From Rubrivivax sp. A210 (GTDB taxonomy: Bacteria > Pseudomonadota > Gammaproteobacteria > Burkholderiales > Burkholderiaceae_C): a stretch of DNA of 64,000 nucleotides. Below the pieces are notes generated by a model that worked only from the letters and a program-made list of their open reading frames with translations, was not told the origin of the DNA and ran no database searches. Of this stretch, positions 44,896 to 54,323 are shown one piece after another. The translations under genes were made by a program, and so were the position numbers. Location: positions 62,001 through 126,000 of the forward strand of contig NZ_CAJGBN010000045.1 of NCBI RefSeq assembly GCF_904426505.1. Reading direction: 5' to 3'. Within the stretch, counting starts at the first letter, position 1, and each line of letters starts with the position of its first letter.

Positions 44896-46270
44896 CGTCG
44901 TCGGGCTTGACCAGCGGCGTGCCGCGCAACGAATGCGGCAGGGCCTCGGTGATGCGCACCGGCAGCATCTGGCCGACGAGCCGCGCCGCCTGCGGGCCGC
45001 CGTCGAAGTTGACGATGCGGTTGCATTCGGTGCGGCCCATCAGTTCGGTGGCCCCATTGCCGGCCTTGTCGGCCTTGCCGCTGTTGCGCGACGGGCCCTC
45101 GACCAGGATGGTCTGCACCGTGTCCAGGCGCGAGGCGCTGATGCGGCGCACGTTCTGCTCGATCAGCGCCTGCAACTGTTGCAGCCGCTTGAGCTTGAGC
45201 TCTTGCGGTGTGTCGTCGGCCAGGGCCGCGGCCGGCGTGCCGGGGCGGGCGCTGAAGACGAAGCTGAAGCTGCTGTCGTAGCCCACGTCCTCGATCAGCT
45301 TCAGCATCTTGCCGAAGTCTTCCTCGGTCTCGCCCGGGAAGCCGACGATGAAGTCGCTGCTCAGGCTGATGCCGGGCCGCAGCGCGCGCAGCTTGCGGAT
45401 GGTGCTCTTGTATTCCATCGCGGTGTAGCCGCGCTTCATGGCCGCCAGGATGCGGTCGCTGCCGTGCTGCACCGGCAGGTGGAGGTGGCTGACCAGCTTG
45501 TCGACGCGGCCGTAGACCTCGATCAGCCTCGGCGTGAATTCGTTCGGGTGGCTGGTGGTGTAGCGGATGCGCGCAATGCCGGGGATCTCGGCCACGTACT
45601 CGATGAGCAGGGCGAAGTCGGCGATCTCGCCGCTTGCGCCCATGGCGCCGCGGTAGGCGTTGACGTTCTGGCCCAGCAGCGTCACTTCCTTGACGCCCTG
45701 GTCGGCGAGGCCGGCGATCTCGGTCAGCACGTCCTCGAAGGGGCGGCTCACTTCCTCGCCGCGCGTGTAGGGCACGACGCAGTAGCTGCAGTACTTGCTG
45801 CAGCCTTCCATGATGGAGACGAAGGCGCTGGCGCCGTCCACGCGCGCCGGCGGCAGGTGGTCGAACTTCTCGATTTCGGGGAAGCTGATGTCGACCTGGG
45901 GCCGGCGCTGGGCGCTGCGCGCCGCGATCATCTGCGGCAGCCGGTGCAGGGTCTGCGGGCCGAAGACGAGGTCGACGTAGGGCGCCCGCTCGATGATGGC
46001 CGCGCCCTCCTGGCTGGCGACGCAGCCGCCGACGCCGATGATCACGCCCTTCTTCTTGAGGTGCTTGACGCGGCCGAGGTCGCTGAAGACCTTTTCCTGT
46101 GCCTTCTCGCGCACCGAACAGGTGTTGAAGAGGATGAGGTCGGCCTGCTCGACATCGGTGGTGGGCTCGTAGCCCTCGGCGGCGCGCAGCACGTCGGCCA
46201 TCTTGTCGGAGTCGTAGTCGTTCATCTGGCAGCCGAAGGTGCGGATGAAGACCTTCTTGGCGCCGCTCAT
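44855..46270 (-). CDS. miaB: tRNA-2-methylthio-N6-dimethylallyladenosine synthase
   Basis: The protein has 471 aa. The N-terminal MTTase domain has IRTFGCQMNDYDSDKM with cluster cysteines. The radical-SAM motif CSKYCSYC lies in MEGCSKYCSYCVVPYTRGEE, and a C-terminal TRAM domain is present. It adds the methylthio group at A37 of tRNAs. It overlaps the upstream gene by ATGA. Confidence 0.97.
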   Translation of the reverse strand: MSGAKKVFIRTFGCQMNDYDSDKMADVLRAAEGYEPTTDVEQADLILFNTCSVREKAQEKVFSDLGRVKHLKKKGVIIGVGGCVASQEGAAIIERAPYVDLVFGPQTLHRLPQMIAARSAQRRPQVDISFPEIEKFDHLPPARVDGASAFVSIMEGCSKYCSYCVVPYTRGEEVSRPFEDVLTEIAGLADQGVKEVTLLGQNVNAYRGAMGASGEIADFALLIEYVAEIPGIARIRYTTSHPNEFTPRLIEVYGRVDKLVSHLHLPVQHGSDRILAAMKRGYTAMEYKSTIRKLRALRPGISLSSDFIVGFPGETEEDFGKMLKLIEDVGYDSSFSFVFSARPGTPAAALADDTPQELKLKRLQQLQALIEQNVRRISASRLDTVQTILVEGPSRNSGKADKAGNGATELMGRTECNRIVNFDGGPQAARLVGQMLPVRITEALPHSLRGTPLVKPDDAISGPARSPATTA

Positions 46271-46650
46271 GGCCGGGTCCAGGTCTGGCTGGCGGGGTCG
46301 AATGACCAGCTCTGCGCCTGCTCCACCGATACCGGCCAGGGCGTGCGCGCCGCTTCGTCGGCATTGAGCAGCCAGACCTCGCGCACCAGGCCCAGGGTGT
46401 CGAAGCTGTAGTTCACCAGCAGGCGCTGGCCGAGCAGGGCGCCCGAGAGCAGCAGCAGGTTGTCGCTGCCGCGTATGCGCGCACCCGGTGCCAGCCGTGC
46501 CGGCTGCTGGTTGAGCAGGATTTCAGGCGGCGCGGTGACGACGATCTCGCCGCGCAGCGCGTCGGCCGGGAAGTTGCGTGACAGCTGGGCCGCCGCCGGG
46601 GCGGCCCAGACGGCGAGTGCCGCGAGGGCAGAGGGAATACAGCGGTTCAT
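46267..46650 (-). CDS. Exported protein of unknown function
   Basis: The protein has 127 aa, with signal peptide IPSALAALAVWAAPAAAQ. The mature part includes LRGEIVVTAPPEILLNQQ and LAPGARIRGSDNLLLLSGAL, with a periplasmic beta-rich look. The function is unknown. An in-frame ATG at 46659 is also possible. Its stop overlaps the miaB start (ATGA), so the two are one transcript. Confidence 0.6.
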   Translation of the reverse strand: MNRCIPSALAALAVWAAPAAAQLSRNFPADALRGEIVVTAPPEILLNQQPARLAPGARIRGSDNLLLLSGALLGQRLLVNYSFDTLGLVREVWLLNADEAARTPWPVSVEQAQSWSFDPASQTWTRP

Positions 46651-46863
46651 GGGGTTCATCCAGAGGCTGTGGAAGGAGGTTGCTGCCGACGGCCCCGACC
46701 TTGGCGCCAAACGGCTTGAAAATCAAGGACTTGCAGCGGCCTGAAGTGTAGCGGAGCGTCACCGCGTGGCCGGTGGTCTTGCCTTTTGCGCCGGTACACT
46801 GGGCCGCCCCTGCAGGCCACGATTCGTCCGCCTGCCACGCATGGCCACCATCCCGGATCGACC

Positions 46864-48165
46864 TTGTCCGCCCCCAACACCTTTCTCGCCCTGGGCCTGC
46901 TGCCGCCCCTGCAGGCCGCCGCCTCGGCTGCCGGCTGGCCTGCGCCCACGCCGGTGCAGGCTGCCGTGCTTCCGCCTGCCCTGGCCGGCCGCGACATGCT
47001 GGCCCTGGCGCCCACCGGCTCGGGCAAAACGGCGGCCTTCCTGCTGCCGCTGCTGCAGCATCTTTTGGTCCAGCCTGGCCTGGCCCGGGAGAGGCCGCGG
47101 CGCCTGCGCGCGCTGGTGCTCTCGCCCACGCGCGAGCTGGCGCTGCAGACGGCGGCTGCCGCACGCGGCCTGCTTGCCGCGCTGCCCCACCCGCCGCGCT
47201 TGGTGGTGGCGGTGGGCGGTGCCTCGATCAACCCGCAACTGATGGCGCTGCGCGGTGGCGCGCATCTGGTGCTGGCCACGCCGGGCCGCCTGCTCGACCT
47301 GCTGGACCACCACGCGCTGAGCCTGGACGGGGTGGAGTTCCTCGTACTGGACGAGGCTGATCGCCTGCTCGACGCCGGCTTTGCCGCCGAGTTGGACCGC
47401 CTGCTGGCCCTGCTGCCGGCGCGCCGCCAGACGCTGCTGCTCTCGGCCACCCTGCCTGACGCCGTGGACGCACTGGCCGAGCGCGTGCTGCGCGATCCGC
47501 TGCGCGTCGAGGCGGCGGCCGGCGCCGAGGCCGCGGCGCCGGCCATCCAGCAGCGCGCCATCGTTGTCGACAGCGCGCGCCGCACCACTTTGCTGCGCCA
47601 TCTGCTGGCGCATGAGGGCTGGGCGCGGGTGCTGGTCTTCGTTGCCACCCAGTACGCCAGCGAGCGCGTGGCCGACAAGCTGCGCGGCGCCGGCGTGGCG
47701 GCCCAGGCGCTCAACGGCAGCCAGAGTTCGGGCCGGCGCGCCACGGCGCTGCAGGATTTCCAGGCCGGGCTGATCCAGGTGCTGGTGGCCACCGACCTGG
47801 CCGCGCGTGGCATCGACCTGCCGGGCTTGGCGGTGGTGCTGCAGTTTGACCTGCCACGCTCGGCCGTCGACCACACCCATCGCATAGGCCGCACGGGCCG
47901 CGCCGGCGCGGCGGGGCAGGCGATCAGCTTCATCCTCGCCGACGCGCCGGGCAGCGAGGCCCATTTCCGCCTCATCGAAAGGCGCCAGCAGCAACGCGTG
48001 CCGCGCGAGCAGGTGCCGGGCTTCGAGCCTGCTGCCGCGCCTGAGCCCGACGAAGCGGCGGCGGCCGGCCCAGGCGGCGTCAAGGGCCGGCGTCCGAGCA
48101 AGAAGGACAAGCTGCGCGCAGCCGCGGCGGCAGCAACCCGCGCCGCGCGCAAGGCCGCGACCTGA
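46864..48165 (+). CDS. DEAD-box ATP-dependent RNA helicase
   Basis: The protein has 433 aa. Q-motif region GLLPPLQAAASAAGWPAPTPVQ, motif I APTGSGKTAAF, Ia PTRELA, motif II DEAD (FLVLDEADRLLDAGF), motif III SATLP, and motif VI HRIGRTGRAG. The basic C-terminal tail (KGRRPSKKDKLR) probably binds RNA. The closest relative by feel is RhlE, for ribosome assembly or cold adaptation. No ATG exists in frame near the conserved start; TTG 46864 is the likely start, with TTG 46786 as an alternative. Confidence 0.88.
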   Translation: MSAPNTFLALGLLPPLQAAASAAGWPAPTPVQAAVLPPALAGRDMLALAPTGSGKTAAFLLPLLQHLLVQPGLARERPRRLRALVLSPTRELALQTAAAARGLLAALPHPPRLVVAVGGASINPQLMALRGGAHLVLATPGRLLDLLDHHALSLDGVEFLVLDEADRLLDAGFAAELDRLLALLPARRQTLLLSATLPDAVDALAERVLRDPLRVEAAAGAEAAAPAIQQRAIVVDSARRTTLLRHLLAHEGWARVLVFVATQYASERVADKLRGAGVAAQALNGSQSSGRRATALQDFQAGLIQVLVATDLAARGIDLPGLAVVLQFDLPRSAVDHTHRIGRTGRAGAAGQAISFILADAPGSEAHFRLIERRQQQRVPREQVPGFEPAAAPEPDEAAAAGPGGVKGRRPSKKDKLRAAAAAATRAARKAAT

Positions 48166-48270
48166 GGGCGGATCAGCGCCCGTGTCCTGCAACAAAGGTG
48201 TGCCGTTACGCCAGGATCGTTGTCGTGGACAGAATTTTCGCGAAGTTGAACCGGCGCGAGGATGCACCAC

Positions 48271-48297
48271 TCAAGTGCGCTCCGCCAGTGCCGATGT
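48271..48297 (+). promoter_or_regulatory. Candidate sigma-28 (FliA) promoter of the chemoreceptor gene
   Basis: TCAA (48271-48274), 15 bases, GCCGATGT (48290-48297). The sigma-28 consensus is TAAA-N15-GCCGATAA, so spacing is exact and nine of twelve bases match. The predicted leader is about 40 nt. Confidence 0.6.
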
Positions 48298-48342
48298 TGC
48301 CGGAATCTGATCTTCACCCCCGGAAGCGGGGAGCGAGCTTCC

Positions 48343-49908
48343 ATGCGAAACAATCTGCCCGTGACGCAACGGGAAATCGACTACCCCGCCAACGTCCTGC
48401 TCGTCTCCCAGACCGACGAGCGAGGCCACATCACGCATTGCAACCAGGGCTTCGTCAACATCAGTGGCTACTCCTATGAAGAGCTGCTTGGCCAGCCTCA
48501 CAACCTGGTGCGTCACCCGGACATGCCGGAAGAGGCCTTCAAGGATCTCTGGCAGACCATAGGCCGGGGGCGGCCGTGGTCGGGGGTGGTGAAGAACCGC
48601 TGCAAGAGTGGCGATCATTACTGGGTGCTGGCCAATGTCAGCCCGGTGATGGAGGGGGGCAAGCCCAGCGGCTATATCTCGGTGCGCACCAAGCCCACCC
48701 GGCAGCAGGTCCAGGAGGCCGAAGCCCTGTATGAGCGCATCCTCGCCGAGCGCACCCGGCGCCCCAGCCTGCGTCTCCATGCCGGGCGGGTGCGGCGCAT
48801 GGGCATCGTCGATTGGCCGGCCCGCGTCCATCGGTTGTCGATGCGACAGCGCATGGCGCTTGCGCTGGCCTTCCTGGCCCTCGGACAACTGATGCCCGGA
48901 CTGCTCGGCCTGTCTGGCACGACAGCACTGGCGGCCCAGGTGGCCACCTCGGTGATCTTTTCCACCGTCGTGTTCATCGGCTTCGTCAGGCAGGTCGCGC
49001 GGCCGCTGGACGAAGCCACCGATCTGGCGACCCAGGTGGCCGGGTGCAACCTGGACGGCAACCTGGAATTCGATCATCGCGGCCCGGTGGGCGCGCTCAT
49101 GCGCAACCTCTGGCTGGTGAACCTGAACATGCGGGCCATCGTGGCCGACGTGCGGGCCGAGGTGAACGGCGTGACCTCGGCCACCTCCGAGATCGCCTCG
49201 GGCGGCACCGACCTGTCGGCGCGCACCGAGGCCCAGGCCGCCAGCCTGGAGCAGACCGCGGCCTCCATCGAGCAGATCACGGCTTCGGTGTCGCAGACCG
49301 CGACGCGGGCCCGCGGCCTGGCCAAGATGGGTGCCCAAGCCAGCACGCTGGCGGAGCAGGGCGGCGCCGCCGTGGAGGAGTTGTTGTCGACGATGGAGCG
49401 CATCTCCAGTTCCTCGCAGCGCATGGGCGACATCATCAGCCTGATCGAAAGCGTGGCTTTCCAGACCAATATCCTGGCCCTCAATGCCGCGGTCGAGGCC
49501 GCACGCGCAGGCGAACAGGGTCGAGGCTTCGCCGTGGTGGCCAGCGAGGTACGCAACCTGGCACAACGCAGCAGCGCGGCGGCCAAGGACATCCGCTCAT
49601 TGATAGGCCTTGCGCGCAGCGAGGTGGAGCAAGGTGTCGGTCGCACCGATCTGGCCAAAGACGCCATCGGCCAGGTGCTGCGTTCCGTCAGGGACGTGAG
49701 CCAGCAACTCGCGGAAGTCACCCGCAACACCGACGAACAGTCGCATGGCATCGCGCAGGTCAGCGAGGCCGTGCAGCACATCGACGACGTGACCCAGCAG
49801 AACGCCGCGTTGGCCGAGCAGTCGGCCGCGGCCTGCCAGGCGCTGGAGCAGCGTGCCGGCACCCTGGTGCGGGCCGTCCAGATCTTCCGCTCGTCGGCTG
49901 CGGCCTAG
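48343..49908 (+). CDS. PAS-containing methyl-accepting chemotaxis protein (Aer-like)
   Basis: The protein has 521 aa. N-terminal PAS domain (about residues 15-120; ITHCNQGFVNISGYSYEELL, NLVRHPDMPEEAFKDLW). Two close membrane helices (167-215), a HAMP-like stretch, then the signalling domain with the conserved hairpin AFQTNILALNAAVEAARAGE and GRGFAVVASEVRNLAQRSS. There is no periplasmic domain, so it senses an internal cue, likely redox through FAD as in Aer. There is no CheR tether at the C-terminus. Confidence 0.93.
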   Translation: MRNNLPVTQREIDYPANVLLVSQTDERGHITHCNQGFVNISGYSYEELLGQPHNLVRHPDMPEEAFKDLWQTIGRGRPWSGVVKNRCKSGDHYWVLANVSPVMEGGKPSGYISVRTKPTRQQVQEAEALYERILAERTRRPSLRLHAGRVRRMGIVDWPARVHRLSMRQRMALALAFLALGQLMPGLLGLSGTTALAAQVATSVIFSTVVFIGFVRQVARPLDEATDLATQVAGCNLDGNLEFDHRGPVGALMRNLWLVNLNMRAIVADVRAEVNGVTSATSEIASGGTDLSARTEAQAASLEQTAASIEQITASVSQTATRARGLAKMGAQASTLAEQGGAAVEELLSTMERISSSSQRMGDIISLIESVAFQTNILALNAAVEAARAGEQGRGFAVVASEVRNLAQRSSAAAKDIRSLIGLARSEVEQGVGRTDLAKDAIGQVLRSVRDVSQQLAEVTRNTDEQSHGIAQVSEAVQHIDDVTQQNAALAEQSAAACQALEQRAGTLVRAVQIFRSSAAA

Positions 49909-49961
49909 GGGGGCCTAGGGCGAGGCGGATGGCGCACCGGCGGGCGACTCGGGCAAGTAAA

Positions 49962-49997
49962 AAAAGGCCTGTCAGTCTTGGGACTGACAGGCCTTTT
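49962..49997. terminator. Strong bidirectional terminator
   Basis: A perfect 16-bp stem AAAAGGCCTGTCAGTC / GACTGACAGGCCTTTT with a TTGG loop. It lies between the plus-strand chemoreceptor and the minus-strand tRNA-Met and can terminate both. Confidence 0.9.
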
Positions 49998-50003
49998 CAG
50001 ATT

Positions 50004-50080
50004 TGGTGGCGCTTCAGGGATTTGAACCCCGGACCTGCGGATTATGATTCCGTCGCTCTAACCAACTGAGCTAAAGCGCC
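50004..50080 (-). tRNA. tRNA-Met (anticodon CAU), probably elongator
   Basis: 77 nt with encoded CCA. The acceptor is GGCGCTT/AAGCGCC and the anticodon loop ATCATAA gives CAU. There is a full Watson-Crick pair at position 1:72, so it is not the initiator. A lysidine-modified tRNA-Ile2 also has CAU and cannot be fully excluded. The base pair 27:43 looks mismatched (A-C). Confidence 0.9.
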
Positions 50081-50142
50081 TGAGCCCGACATTATAGCCA
50101 CGCCGCAGGCGCGGGTGAAGGTCCGGCCGGCGAGCTCCTCTC

Positions 50143-51219
50143 ATGTTCAGCTTCTTCAAGAAAAAGGCACCGGCTGCTGCTGCGGTGTCGGCCACGGACT
50201 TGCCCGCTGCGCCCGTTGCAACTGCGGTGCCGGCAGTGAATGAGGCCACGGCACCGGCGCCTGTGCCCGCCGCGCGCCCCGAGGCACCCGCGGGGCGGGG
50301 CGGCTGGCTGTCGCGCCTGGCCCAGGGGCTGAAGAAGACCGGCGCTGGCATCGCCCAGGTCTTCACCGGCACGCGCATCGACGACGCGCTTTACGAGGAA
50401 CTGGAATCGGCACTGCTGCTGGCCGACACCGGGGTCGCGGCGACGCAGTTTCTGCTCGACGATCTCAAGCGTCGCGTCAAGGAGTCCAAGGCCACCGAGC
50501 CGGCAGCCGTGAAGGCGCTGCTCGCCGACGCCCTGGCCGCTCTGCTGCTGCCCTTGCAGCAGCCGCTGAAGATTGGCGCCATCGATCCGCCAGGGCCGAC
50601 GGTGGTGATGGTCACTGGCGTCAACGGTGCAGGCAAGACCACCAGCATCGGCAAGCTCACGCGGCACCTTGCCGAGTCGGACTGCAAGGTGCTGCTGGCG
50701 GCGGCCGACACCTTCCGCGCCGCCGCGCGTGAGCAACTGGCGGTGTGGGCCGACCGCAACCGCGTAGAGATCGTCAGCCAGGAGGGCGGCGACCCGGCCG
50801 CAGTGACCTTCGACGCCGTCGCCGCCGGCCGCGCACGCGGCTGCGATGTGGTGATCGCCGATACTGCCGGCCGCCTGCCCACCCAGGCCCACCTGATGGA
50901 TGAGCTGAAAAAGATCCGCCGCGTCATCGCCAAGGCCCAGGCCGGCGCGCCCCACGAGGTGCTGCTGGTGGTGGACGGCAACACGGGCCAGAACGCCCTG
51001 GCCCAGGTGAAGGCCTTCGATGCCGCGCTGGGCCTGACCGGCCTCATCGTGACCAAGCTCGACGGCACGGCCAAGGGCGGCGTGCTGGCCGCCATCGCGC
51101 GCTGGGGCAGCGAGCGGCCCGGCGGTCCGGTGCCGGTCTACTTCATCGGCATCGGCGAGCGGCTGGAAGACCTGCAGACCTTCGATGCGCGCGAGTTCGC
51201 GCAGGCACTGCTGGGGTGA
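50143..51219 (+). CDS. ftsY: Signal recognition particle receptor FtsY
   Basis: The protein has 358 aa. A short N-terminal Ala/Pro-rich A region follows the start FSFFKKKAP. The NG domain has G1 TGVNGAGKTTSIGKL (near residue 158), DTAGRLPTQAHLMDEL and TKLDGTAKGG. It docks SRP-ribosome complexes at the membrane. It is convergent with the DUF2726 gene, with ffh beyond. Confidence 0.97.
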   Translation: MFSFFKKKAPAAAAVSATDLPAAPVATAVPAVNEATAPAPVPAARPEAPAGRGGWLSRLAQGLKKTGAGIAQVFTGTRIDDALYEELESALLLADTGVAATQFLLDDLKRRVKESKATEPAAVKALLADALAALLLPLQQPLKIGAIDPPGPTVVMVTGVNGAGKTTSIGKLTRHLAESDCKVLLAAADTFRAAAREQLAVWADRNRVEIVSQEGGDPAAVTFDAVAAGRARGCDVVIADTAGRLPTQAHLMDELKKIRRVIAKAQAGAPHEVLLVVDGNTGQNALAQVKAFDAALGLTGLIVTKLDGTAKGGVLAAIARWGSERPGGPVPVYFIGIGERLEDLQTFDAREFAQALLG

Positions 51220-51252
51220 TGGGCGGGTGGGGCGCGGCGCGCGCCTCAGGCA

Positions 51253-51963
51253 TCAGTGGCCGCCAGCGGGCGATTCCAGCTCTTCGAAGAAGGCCGAAGG
51301 CACGGGCTCCATCGTGGCGTCGAAATTGGCCTCGAAGGCGGCGCGGTCGCCGTCGGCCAGCACTTCGGAGATGTCGGGCACCGGGATCAGCGGCATCGGG
51401 CGCGAGTTGACCGAGCTCGCCGGCTTGATGCCGACAGCCGGCGTGCCGACGATGTGGGCCAGGTGCTGGCGCAGATCGCTGGCGCTGGGCAGGTAGCCTT
51501 CGCGCCAGACGTGAACCTGGATGCCGGCGGCCTTGAGCACGCGGGCCATGCGCTCGTGGCGGCGGCGCGCACGCGGGGTTTCGTCCATCGAGCGGATGTC
51601 GAACACAGCCAGCACGCGCGAGCCCGAATCGCACAGCAGCAGGTCGGCGCTGAGCGAGCCCACGCGCTGCAGCCATTCGATGTGGGAGTGGCGCGAAGGC
51701 ACGCGGATGAAGCGCGACAGCGGCACCTGCGACAGCACCAGGAAGCCCGGCATCGCGCGGCGCAGCACCTCGTAGCCCTGGCGCTCGCTGATGGTGAGCG
51801 CACGCACCGCCTCGGGGGGCCAGTCGGCCACCGTGTCGAGGGCATCACGGACGTTGTCGCGGCGGACTTGCTGGCGCTGGCGCAGGCGCATCCCCAGCAG
51901 GGTCAGCAACAGCAGCACCGTCGCCGGGAGGGCGAACGTGGCGATCGGTGTGAGGGCTTCCAT
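51253..51963 (-). CDS. Membrane-anchored DUF2726 protein
   Basis: The protein has 236 aa. One N-terminal transmembrane helix (TFALPATVLLLLTLLGMRL) is followed by a cytoplasmic domain with QGYEVLRRAMPGFLVLSQV, ADLLLCDSGSRVLAVFDIRS and RARRRHERMARVLKAAGI. That is the DUF2726 pattern, a fold related to PD-(D/E)XK nucleases. The D...D/E..K-like triad is degenerate here (VFDIRS). The function is unknown. It lies 110 nt downstream of ffh in the same direction. Confidence 0.75.
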   Translation of the reverse strand: MEALTPIATFALPATVLLLLTLLGMRLRQRQQVRRDNVRDALDTVADWPPEAVRALTISERQGYEVLRRAMPGFLVLSQVPLSRFIRVPSRHSHIEWLQRVGSLSADLLLCDSGSRVLAVFDIRSMDETPRARRRHERMARVLKAAGIQVHVWREGYLPSASDLRQHLAHIVGTPAVGIKPASSVNSRPMPLIPVPDISEVLADGDRAAFEANFDATMEPVPSAFFEELESPAGGH

Positions 51964-52073
51964 GGCGGCTTGTTCTCTCGGGGCTCAGGCCTGGAAGATC
52001 GGCGATTTCGGGTGGCCGGACAACGGCTGAACCCATAAGACACGTATCCAGGCGTATCGGCAGCTGCGACAAA

Positions 52074-53447
52074 TCAGCGCGGCATGCCGGGGAAGCCACC
52101 CCCCATACCGCCACCGCCCATGCGCTTCATCATCTTCATGAGGCCGCCGCCCTTCATCTTCTTCATCATCCCCTGCATCTGCTCGAACTGGTTGAGCAGG
52201 CGGTTGACCTCCTGGACGTGTACGCCGGCTCCAAGGGCAATGCGACGCTTGCGGCTGGCCTTGATGAGTTCGGGCTTGCGCCGCTCGAGCGCCGTCATCG
52301 AGCAAATGATGCCCTCCATGCGCTTCACGTCGCGTTCGGCACGGTCCATGTCGGCGCCGGCGGCCTTGGCGGTGAGCTGGCTGGGCAGCTTGTCCATCAG
52401 GCCCGAGAGCCCGCCCATCTTCTTCATCTGGCTGATCTGCGAGAGGAAGTCGTTGAGGTCGAAGCCGCTGCCTGACTTGACCTTGTCGGCCAGCTTCTGC
52501 GCTGCCTGCAGGTCCACGCCCTGCTGCACCGACTCGACCAGGGCCACGATGTCGCCCATGCCCAGCACGCGGCCGGCGTGGCGCTCGGCGTCGAAGACCT
52601 CGAGTCCGTCGATCTTCTCGGACACGCCGGCGAACTTGATGGGCGCGCCGGTGATCTGCCGCACCGACAGCGCCGCGCCGCCGCGCGAATCGCCGTCGAG
52701 CTTGGTCAGGATGACGCCGGTCAGGGGCAGGGCGTCCTTGAAGGCCTTGGCCGTGTTGACCGCATCCTGGCCCTGCATGGCGTCGACGACGAACAGCGTC
52801 TCCACCGGGTTGAGCACCGCGTGCAGTTCGCGGATCTCGGCCATCAGCGCCTCGTCGATGCCCAGGCGGCCCGCGGTGTCGACCAGCAGCACATCGAAGT
52901 AGTGGCGCTTGGCATAGTCCAGCGCGGCGAGCGCGATCTCGCGCGGCTTCTGGTCCGGCGCCGAGGCAAACCACTCGGCGCCGGCCTGGGCCGTGACCGT
53001 CTTGAGCTGCTCGATGGCGGCCGGCCGGTAGACGTCGGCCGAGACCGTGAGCACCTTCTTCTTGCGCTTGGTGATCAGGTGCTTGGCCAGCTTGGCCGTG
53101 GTGGTGGTCTTGCCGGCGCCCTGCAGGCCAGCCATCAGGATCACCGCCGGCGGCTGGGCGGCCAGGTTGATGTCGGCCACGCCCTCGCCCATGGTGGCGG
53201 CGAGTTCCTTATGGACCACGCCCACCAGGGCCTGGCCCGGATTGAGCGAGCCGGCCACCTCCTGGCCGAGCGCCTTTTCCTTGACGCGGGCGATGAAGTC
53301 GCGCACCACGGGCAAGGCCACGTCGGCCTCGAGCAGGGCCATGCGCACCTCGCGCAGCATGTCCTGCACATTGCTTTCGGTGATGCGGGCCTGGCCGCGC
53401 ATCGTCTTGACCATCCTGGACAGGCGGTCGGTGAGGGTCGTGGCCAT
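52074..53447 (-). CDS. ffh: Signal recognition particle protein Ffh
   Basis: The protein has 457 aa. The NG domain has AGLQGAGKTTTTAKLAKHL, DTAGRLGIDEALMAEI and TKLDGDSRGG. The Met-rich M domain ends GGGLMKMMKRMGG...FPGMPR. It binds 4.5S RNA and signal sequences. ATG 53447 is conserved; 12 upstream codons were left out. Divergent from the CcsA-like gene with 48 bp between. Confidence 0.97.
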   Translation of the reverse strand: MATTLTDRLSRMVKTMRGQARITESNVQDMLREVRMALLEADVALPVVRDFIARVKEKALGQEVAGSLNPGQALVGVVHKELAATMGEGVADINLAAQPPAVILMAGLQGAGKTTTTAKLAKHLITKRKKKVLTVSADVYRPAAIEQLKTVTAQAGAEWFASAPDQKPREIALAALDYAKRHYFDVLLVDTAGRLGIDEALMAEIRELHAVLNPVETLFVVDAMQGQDAVNTAKAFKDALPLTGVILTKLDGDSRGGAALSVRQITGAPIKFAGVSEKIDGLEVFDAERHAGRVLGMGDIVALVESVQQGVDLQAAQKLADKVKSGSGFDLNDFLSQISQMKKMGGLSGLMDKLPSQLTAKAAGADMDRAERDVKRMEGIICSMTALERRKPELIKASRKRRIALGAGVHVQEVNRLLNQFEQMQGMMKKMKGGGLMKMMKRMGGGGMGGGFPGMPR

Positions 53448-53495
53448 TGGGGGGCAGGCCGGGTTGAGCGGGCCCGCGGTCATTACACTGTCGTG

Positions 53496-54323
53496 ATGAT
53501 TCTATCGACCGCGTCCGCGACCCTGGTTCCGGGGGGCGCCTGGCTGCTGGTGACGGTGGCCGCGGCCCTCTATATCCTCACCGCGCTGCCCATCGCCTGG
53601 CTGAGGCAGATGTCGGCCGCCGCCCTGCTGGGCGGCCTCGTGCTGCATGGGCTTCTGCTCATCATCGATATCGGCGGCTTCGGCCAGCCGATGCCGGGTG
53701 CGCGCCTGGGCTTCGGCCCCGTGCTGTCGATGACGCTGTGGCTGGTGATTGCCGTCTACACCGTCGAGAGCCGGCTCGTGCCGCTGCCCGCGGTGCGCAA
53801 AGGCTTGGGCGCGGCCGGTGTGCTGGCGGTGCTGATGGCGGCGTTGTTTCCGGGCGAACTGCGCCAGCCGGGCTCGGCGCTGGCGCCGCTGCACTTTGCG
53901 CTCGGCGTCGGCTCCTACGGCCTCTTCGGCGCCGCCGTGCTGCACGCGGCCCTGCTTGATGCTGCCGAGCGCCGTCTGCGCCGCGGCGCAGGGGCGGCGA
54001 CGGCCGGGCGCACACTGGGCATGCCGCTGCTGCAGTTGGAGCGGCTGACGTTTCGCTTCGTCGGCGTCGGCTTCGTCGCCCTCACCGCCACCCTGGTGCT
54101 GGGCATCCTCTACACGGTGCAGTGGCATTGGGGCAACCACAAGGCGGTGTTCTCCATTCTGGCCTGGTGCGTGTTCGCTGCGTTGCTGCTCGGGCGGCGC
54201 CTGCGCGGCTGGCGCGGCCGCCGCGCCACGCGCGGGCTCTATGCCGGCGCGTTGCTGCTGCTGCTGGCCTATGCCGGCTCGCGCTTCGTGTACGAAGTGC
54301 TGCTCGGGCGCACGCCGGCATGA
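53496..54323 (+). CDS. CcsA/YpjD-like cytochrome c assembly membrane protein
   Basis: The protein has 275 aa with eight hydrophobic helices. HFALGVGSYGLFGAAVLHAA and the WHWGNHKAVFSIL region fit the haem-handling family CcsA/CcmC/HemX (WWD-related), but the canonical WGxxWxWD signature is not complete. In beta- and gammaproteobacteria this ffh-linked member (YpjD type) has no proven role. It overlaps the next gene by ATGA. Confidence 0.8.
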   Translation: MILSTASATLVPGGAWLLVTVAAALYILTALPIAWLRQMSAAALLGGLVLHGLLLIIDIGGFGQPMPGARLGFGPVLSMTLWLVIAVYTVESRLVPLPAVRKGLGAAGVLAVLMAALFPGELRQPGSALAPLHFALGVGSYGLFGAAVLHAALLDAAERRLRRGAGAATAGRTLGMPLLQLERLTFRFVGVGFVALTATLVLGILYTVQWHWGNHKAVFSILAWCVFAALLLGRRLRGWRGRRATRGLYAGALLLLLAYAGSRFVYEVLLGRTPA

